Shown: positions 14,478 to 19,021 of the stretch, one piece after another
How positions within the stretch are numbered: position 1 is the first letter of the stretch
Layout of the letters: each line of letters begins with the position of its first letter
Position numbers and translations under genes: made by a program
Assembly: GCA_900128395.1 (NCBI GenBank)
Contig: LT649593.1
Location: forward strand, 1-19,021
Origin: Stramenopiles sp. TOSAG23-2
Taxonomy: Eukaryota; Sar
DNA length: 19,021 bases
Direction of reading: 5' to 3'
The notes under the pieces: model-generated
The model's input: only the letters and a program-made list of their open reading frames with translations
Told to the model about the DNA's origin: nothing
Database searches by the model: none

Positions 14478-16730
14478 TTACCGCCCTGGCGCCTCCCCCG
14501 TACTTATAATCTGCAATAACGCACCGATGTTATTTTTCTTCACCGCTTTCCTACATGCAGCTATTACTTTTGTTGATGGTTTACCAATACGTAACCTTGC
14601 TGCTTTTTGTATCACACTATTTAAATGTTTTAAATTTTCCATTAAATGCGCATGGTTATTTGCACGTTTCGAATACTCTCGTATCAAATCACTATTTAAA
14701 CCATATAATGAATTATATGTCTTTTTCATACGATTATAATCGCACATAATACGTGCATCTTCCGCTCTTATTACTAATGTTTTCACTAAATGAGAATTAT
14801 CTGCCATTTCCGCAGTTAATTGCTGTCGTATTTGTTTAAAATTATCCACGTTGTCTAAGACATTTCGTAACTTATCCATTTCAACTGGAAACTTCGCCGT
14901 TGTTTCTAAATTATCAATTTGTATACTTTGACCCATATCTTGAATCAAATCCCCTACAATTGCCATATCATCGCACATAATGGTAACTTGACAACCACCA
15001 TTTTTACGCTCATCAACTAAAAATACCAATGGCATTCCATTACGTAAGGAACTGAGTTCCAATACAATATTTACATTTGCTTCTTTTAAATACGTATCCT
15101 CAGCCGTTAATGTTATTTGTTTTGCAAGCCAATTCGCTATCACTCGCACTTGTTTTTGCAATGTAAATACACAACTAGAACTTGGTCGTTGCACAGGTCC
15201 TTTGGATGGTGCAAACATTGCAAATTTAGGTAATTTATGAGGCAATTTAAATACATGAAATTGTTCATTGTTTCCACGTGCTCCCACTAATGCATGGATT
15301 TCTAAATCCGTTGCAATATCTTTTTGTGGCCTTAATGGTATAACAAGTGTATTGGATGCATTTTTTGGATGCACGACATAACTTTCACCATCAAATACAC
15401 CACCATCCATACTATATACAGCTGCACAACGTACAACACTATTATTATCTGTTGTTGCCACGGAGGAATCTTTTGTTTTTGATTCTGTCGTTTTCGTTTC
15501 TGTTTTCAATATTAAATCTAAACATGATTCCTCATCATTAATACGCAATTCAACTCCGATGGATGTATCAGGTGAAATGACTGCATGTCCACTATCACCA
15601 CTTTTAATCTGTCTCACGTTTCCTTGCAAACCTTTTAATTTCATTAATAATTCTTGTTTTTCTTGCAATAAATCTTCAACAACTGCATCTCCTTTTTTCT
15701 CATCGACCATCAAAGTTGTCCATAATTTATCATCATATGCAGAATATCCTCTTACATGACCATCTTGACTACATACAATAATTTGATCTTGACTTTCATC
15801 TACTTTGTAATTTGCAGTAACCATTCCACTAACAAGATCACTTAATGTATCTTTGTAGACGACTTTACCATCATGATCACGCCGTACTTCAAATTTACCA
15901 TTGCCCCATCCAGTACATAATTCTTTTACCCCATCATTATCTAAATCAAATGCTTTTAATGCAGTTGCTTTGTTTCTTGATTTAACACGCCAAATACGTT
16001 TACAATCTTTGTATACACCTACGGTACCATTATCCAATGAGTAACCATATAATTGTCCACTTAATGCTTCCAATCCGCGTATACGCGATGTTTCCGTAAA
16101 TTCATTTAATACTTCTTCCCCCCTAAAATGTCGTATTTCGTAATCATCACTACCTACTAATAATTCTGGTTTTCCATCACCATTTACATCAGCAAGTGCT
16201 AATGCATATGCATGATCCCCACAAACTGTCCAAAATTCTTCTTGTCCACTTGCACTAAACCCATGTACGGAACAATTTCCTCCTACCAATGCTAATGTTG
16301 GCGCATCTGGTGCAGTATCAACTTTTCCACACAATAATGAATCAATACCATCTTGTACTTCTTTATAAAATAAATCTGTATTTTCATCCACATTATATGC
16401 TAATAAATTTGTTCGTGTACCAATACATAACACATCTTTTCCATCCAATTTTGGATCTACTGGACCACATGCAACGGCAGTAATGTGGTTATTAATATTT
16501 AAAAAGGTAACTTTGTCTTCATTATTACTATTATTATCAACGTTTCCAAATTGATTATTATTATTATTATTTACATTTGTTTCGTGTGGATTATGCATCA
16601 ATACTTTACCACCCGTGGTACCACAAGTTAAAGTTGGATGCTTTCCATCATAGAGTCCAACCGTAACACAACCTGGTAAAATAGTATTATTTAACGTGAA
16701 TTTAAAGGATGCACCATATTCTAAATTCAT
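14478..16730 (-). CDS. BBS2: BBS2, BBSome subunit
   Basis: This 750-residue protein is a subunit of the BBSome, the coat that moves membrane proteins in and out of cilia with IFT. It aligns along its length with animal BBS2 (human 721 residues). The N-terminal beta-propeller is at about 1-335, with VTVGLYDGKHPTL, GTRTNLLAYNV..NTDLFYKEV.DG, LVGGNCSVHGF, ALADVNGDGKPELLVGSDDYEIR, LDNGTVGVY and KAFDLDNDGVKEL.TGW.NGK. A coiled-coil linker follows at about 345-375 (DLLQEKQELLMKLKGLQGN). The C-terminal part carries GESYVVHP, QFHVFKLPHKLPKFAMF, MADNSHLVKTLVIRAEDARIM and RLRIGKPSTKVIAACR. An Asn-rich insertion sits at about 53-70. The first ATG (16728-16730) is followed at once by conserved sequence. 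No intron is seen. Confidence 0.97.
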   Translation of the reverse strand: MNLEYGASFKFTLNNTILPGCVTVGLYDGKHPTLTCGTTGGKVLMHNPHETNVNNNNNNQFGNVDNNSNNEDKVTFLNINNHITAVACGPVDPKLDGKDVLCIGTRTNLLAYNVDENTDLFYKEVQDGIDSLLCGKVDTAPDAPTLALVGGNCSVHGFSASGQEEFWTVCGDHAYALALADVNGDGKPELLVGSDDYEIRHFRGEEVLNEFTETSRIRGLEALSGQLYGYSLDNGTVGVYKDCKRIWRVKSRNKATALKAFDLDNDGVKELCTGWGNGKFEVRRDHDGKVVYKDTLSDLVSGMVTANYKVDESQDQIIVCSQDGHVRGYSAYDDKLWTTLMVDEKKGDAVVEDLLQEKQELLMKLKGLQGNVRQIKSGDSGHAVISPDTSIGVELRINDEESCLDLILKTETKTTESKTKDSSVATTDNNSVVRCAAVYSMDGGVFDGESYVVHPKNASNTLVIPLRPQKDIATDLEIHALVGARGNNEQFHVFKLPHKLPKFAMFAPSKGPVQRPSSSCVFTLQKQVRVIANWLAKQITLTAEDTYLKEANVNIVLELSSLRNGMPLVFLVDERKNGGCQVTIMCDDMAIVGDLIQDMGQSIQIDNLETTAKFPVEMDKLRNVLDNVDNFKQIRQQLTAEMADNSHLVKTLVIRAEDARIMCDYNRMKKTYNSLYGLNSDLIREYSKRANNHAHLMENLKHLNSVIQKAARLRIGKPSTKVIAACRKAVKKNNIGALLQIISTGEAPGR

Positions 16731-17200
16731 CTTTTTAATTTAAAAAAAATTTATTTTTTTTTTCTTTTCCTTTTAGAAATTTATATATATGCTTCGTATC
16801 TATAATATATATATATAAGTAGTAGTAACAACAAAATGATACACAACAATATATGATATATCTATAAATATATATATATACTATTCACATCAATACATCG
16901 AGTTGGGGTGTATATAGGTCCATTTTTAACTGAAATTCATTTTAATTTTCGAATTCCACATTCTCATCAAGTATAAATTATGTGTCTTTTTGATAGGAAA
17001 ACTAGATGTATTATTCTATAAATTTTTATAATTTTTTTTTTTTAAAATTAAAATCATCTCTTTTTTTTTCTGCGCTTCTGCGCCTCTGCGCCTCTTTCTC
17101 TTCTGCTTTTGCCTTTTTGGATTGAAATTTTTCTGAAAAAAATATTTTTTAATTCTTATATTTTGTTTGTTTGTTTTCTCTCTCCGACTTTAAACATACA

Positions 17201-17239
<39 letters not shown>

Positions 17240-17293
17240 CGTGTGTAAGTTGATACAGCATTACTATTGTTGTTGTTATTGCTGTGGTTGCTA
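16731..17293. other. Spacer with TA microsatellite and GC-rich 8-mer repeats
   Basis: No gene is seen. It lies between two minus-strand genes, so it holds the BBS2 promoter and the 3' UTR of the RRM gene. TA repeats lie at 16807-16817, 16867-16880 and, longest, 17202-17234. Three 8-bp units TCTGCGCY lie at 17069-17092, a rare GC-rich patch about 340 bases upstream of BBS2. Confidence 0.55.
17202..17234. repeat. TA microsatellite (about 16 units)
   Basis: Uninterrupted TA dinucleotides, followed by GTATGCGTGTG. This is the longest simple repeat in the window. Confidence 0.95.
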
Positions 17294-18433
17294 CTATTGC
17301 GATTGTGGTGGTGGTTGTTGTTTATATGGCAATGGTTGATGAAATTGTTGTTGATGTAACATCTGTTGCTGTTGTGGAATATATGATACTGGTGGTGGTT
17401 GTTGTTGCTGTTGCATCGGAACGATTGGTACATTCATTGGAAACATATGATTGTTATTATGATAAACCATTGAACCTGTATTATTCATCACACCATTATC
17501 TAGACGAACTTTGATTTGCCTTCCATTGATACGTGTACCATTCATTTCTTTAATCGCACGTTTTGTCGTTTCAGCATCTTTAAAACGTACAGTACCACAT
17601 CCTTTTGAACGACCATCATGGTTCAACTGTATAATTGCAAATTCAGGATTATATTGAACAAAACTATCTTTCAATTCCATCCAAGTACATGTCCATGGCA
17701 AATTAGTGACAAAACAAACAGAATCTTTTACGTATACTTTAGGTTTCGTTGTTTTTTGCGCTTGTTGTTGTTGTTGTTGCTGTTGTTGCTGCTGCTGCAT
17801 GTGATGATGATGTGCCATTTGCTGTGCCATTTGATGATGTGTCATTGGATTTGCCATTGGGATCATTCCATTTGCCATTTGATGATGATTTTGCATTTGA
17901 TTATTTGCATGCGTATACATAAATGGTTGATGCATATTCAACGTTGTTTGCCCATGTTGCTGCTGGTGTTGCTGATGCATTTGCGCTTGTATATGCGGTG
18001 GAAATTGCGATTGTTGAAATGGATTTTGATGATGATTTTTAAAAATACTATTATTGTGATGGTGATGTGGATTATAATGATGGTGTTGTTGATGATGATA
18101 ATGTCTATTATCACGACGTTTTGGTTTAAATTTCCGTGACTGGTCTTTTTTACCAACATCATAACGAACTTCCAACATTCTACCATTGTAATTGAAACCA
18201 TTTAATAATTGTATCAATTTCACCGATCCTTTCGAATTTACGCATTTAATAATTGCATATCCTCGACTACGATGATCACTTCCATAAATTACAGTAGCTG
18301 ATTCAATAACATTGCCAATTCTCCCTGTTACATTTGTTTTTAAAAAATCATTGAATTCTACATCTGTCACGGACCAAGGCAAATTATTTACAAAAACACT
18401 TTTCACATCTTTGTTGTTGCTTTTTTTTGTCAT
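17294..18433 (-). CDS. Two-RRM Gbp2/Hrb1/hnRNP M-like RNA-binding protein, apparently 5'-truncated
   Basis: From ATG 18433 this encodes 379 residues. One RRM lies at about 11-92 (RNP2 VFVNNLP, RNP1-like RSRGYAIIK) and another at 238-312 (RNP2 CFVTNLP, RNP1 RSKGCGTVRF), joined by a long His/Gln/Met/Asn-rich linker with a Gln12 tract. A Pro/Gln-rich tail ends the protein. The second RRM (FVTNLPW...ELKD.F, GTVRF.DAETTKRAI.EMNG) resembles yeast Gbp2/Hrb1 and animal hnRNP M, nuclear mRNA-binding and export proteins that normally have three RRMs. Upstream of the ATG the frame stays open to a TAA at 18527-18529 and still encodes linker sequence matching that of the facing plus-strand gene, so this copy seems to have lost its first RRM. 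Adjacent TAG codons end it. Confidence 0.85.
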   Translation of the reverse strand: MTKKSNNKDVKSVFVNNLPWSVTDVEFNDFLKTNVTGRIGNVIESATVIYGSDHRSRGYAIIKCVNSKGSVKLIQLLNGFNYNGRMLEVRYDVGKKDQSRKFKPKRRDNRHYHHQQHHHYNPHHHHNNSIFKNHHQNPFQQSQFPPHIQAQMHQQHQQQHGQTTLNMHQPFMYTHANNQMQNHHQMANGMIPMANPMTHHQMAQQMAHHHHMQQQQQQQQQQQQAQKTTKPKVYVKDSVCFVTNLPWTCTWMELKDSFVQYNPEFAIIQLNHDGRSKGCGTVRFKDAETTKRAIKEMNGTRINGRQIKVRLDNGVMNNTGSMVYHNNNHMFPMNVPIVPMQQQQQPPPVSYIPQQQQMLHQQQFHQPLPYKQQPPPQSQ

Positions 18434-18437
18434 TGTA

Positions 18438-18484
18438 TTTGCATTTTTTCCATTTGTTTGTAACTGTTCGTTGACACTATTCTT
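18438..18484 (-). repeat. Inverted repeat, left arm
   Basis: The reverse complement of these 47 bases is identical to 18974-19020. Homology continues with substitutions and a 3-base length difference to about 18516. On the minus strand it encodes the linker just upstream of ATG 18433. Confidence 0.95.
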
Positions 18485-19021
18485 AGTTGTAATATTAAAA
18501 ATAACATTGTTTGTGTGAAAAATTTAAGTAATCGTACAACAGCTGAAGATTTAAAATCATTCGTAGTCGGTGCTAATGTTGGTAATATTATAAATGTTGA
18601 ACTAAAAACATGTAATGATGAAAATAAAAATGACGACGGTAATCATAATAATAATGTTTCATTATCCAATATGTTGGGTATTGTAACGTTTGAATCTTCT
18701 GAAGACGCAGGTGCATGTATCGAAAATTTAAATGGTAGTATCTTTTTTGAACGCCAATTACAATTAATGCCATTTCGCAATGTAAAAAAAGAAGTAAAAC
18801 AAAATATTGATGATGCAATCAATGAAAACACCAATACTATGCTAGCTACTGGTGTTGTTGTTGGTGTTGATCATTCTAGTATTAGGAGTAGTAGCAATGA
18901 ACAAAAAACGAATGATGATGATGATGATATTGGTATAACAACAACAACAAATAATGTTATTAATACTACAACGAAGAATAGTGTCAACGAACAGTTACAA
19001 ACAAATGGAAAAAATGCAAAC
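18464..19021 (+). CDS. RRM protein, partial: first RRM of a Gbp2/hnRNP M-like gene
   Basis: The plus frame is open from after a TAA (18461-18463) to the window end, 186 codons. An RRM begins near 18503 with NIVCVKNLSNRTTAEDLKSF, continues GNIINVELK, has an Asn/Asp-rich loop insertion, then GIVTFESSEDAGACIENLNGSIFFERQLQLMP. This fits RRM1 of the Gbp2/hnRNP M group. A polar linker with an Asp5 run leads to TTTKNSVNEQLQ..., the same in-frame linker found upstream of the minus-strand gene. No ATG precedes the RRM. Either an intron supplies the start (TTCTTAG at 18480-18486 is acceptor-like), or the inversion junction has cut off the 5' end. I expect RRM2 and RRM3 beyond the window. Confidence 0.72.
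   Translation, partial: MFVDTILSCNIKNNIVCVKNLSNRTTAEDLKSFVVGANVGNIINVELKTCNDENKNDDGNHNNNVSLSNMLGIVTFESSEDAGACIENLNGSIFFERQLQLMPFRNVKKEVKQNIDDAINENTNTMLATGVVVGVDHSSIRSSSNEQKTNDDDDDIGITTTTNNVINTTTKNSVNEQLQTNGKNAN
18974..19020 (+). repeat. Inverted repeat, right arm (runs off the window)
   Basis: This is a perfect 47-base match to the left arm, with imperfect homology back to about 18945. It is cut by the window end, so the true arm may be much longer. Confidence 0.95.

Noticed and set aside
16731-17293. RFX X-box-like element expected upstream of a BBS gene in animals
   Set aside because: No GTTGCC...GGCAAC-type inverted motif was seen.
17149-17514. Several long frames opposite the RRM gene and the TA microsatellite
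   Set aside because: They are shadows of CAA/CAT-rich coding sequence and dinucleotide repeats.
17761-17820. Possible CRISPR-like or tandem array of GTTGTTGCTG units
   Set aside because: It is the complement of a poly-Gln and His/Met-rich coding tract in the RRM gene; there are no spacers.

Overview
The window looks like nuclear DNA of an AT-rich, intron-poor, flagellated unicellular eukaryote. Genes are monocistronic on both strands, separated by very AT-rich spacers with TA microsatellites, and carry Asn, Gln and His homopolymer tracts. TAA, TAG and TGA all end recognisable genes, so the code is standard. The one intron I could establish has a canonical GTAAGT donor. BBS2 implies a cilium or flagellum, and a complex III subunit implies respiring mitochondria. 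A stramenopile or similar alga/protist is plausible, but no lineage can be fixed from this sequence.

Layout, left to right: the 3' end of an unrecognised gene (+), whose stop codon lies inside a perfect 115-bp tandem duplication; a secreted Cys-rich protein with three tandem modules (+); U1 snRNP 70K (-); a 1.1 kb spacer; a UQCRB/QCR7-like complex III subunit (+); a two-exon gene fusing a galectin-type domain to an NCBP3-type RNA-export protein (-); an unusual island at 9.5-10.95 kb with an orphan minus-strand ORF, a plus-strand coding-like fragment, a small HMG-box-like ORF and telomere-like repeats; a probably mitochondrial EgtB/Egt1-like non-heme iron enzyme (+); an ankyrin-repeat protein (+); BBS2 (-); a two-RRM Gbp2/hnRNP M-like protein (-); and, at the right edge, the start of a plus-strand gene carrying the RRM that the previous gene lacks.

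Several genes act on mRNA (U1-70K, NCBP3-like, Gbp2-like), but they are separate transcription units on different strands, so nothing suggests an operon. The two strongest observations are the galectin-NCBP3 fusion, which carries three RxxRFG motifs like those of SARNP/Tho1, and an inverted duplication at the right edge that has apparently left a three-RRM gene as a 5'-truncated copy facing a second copy.
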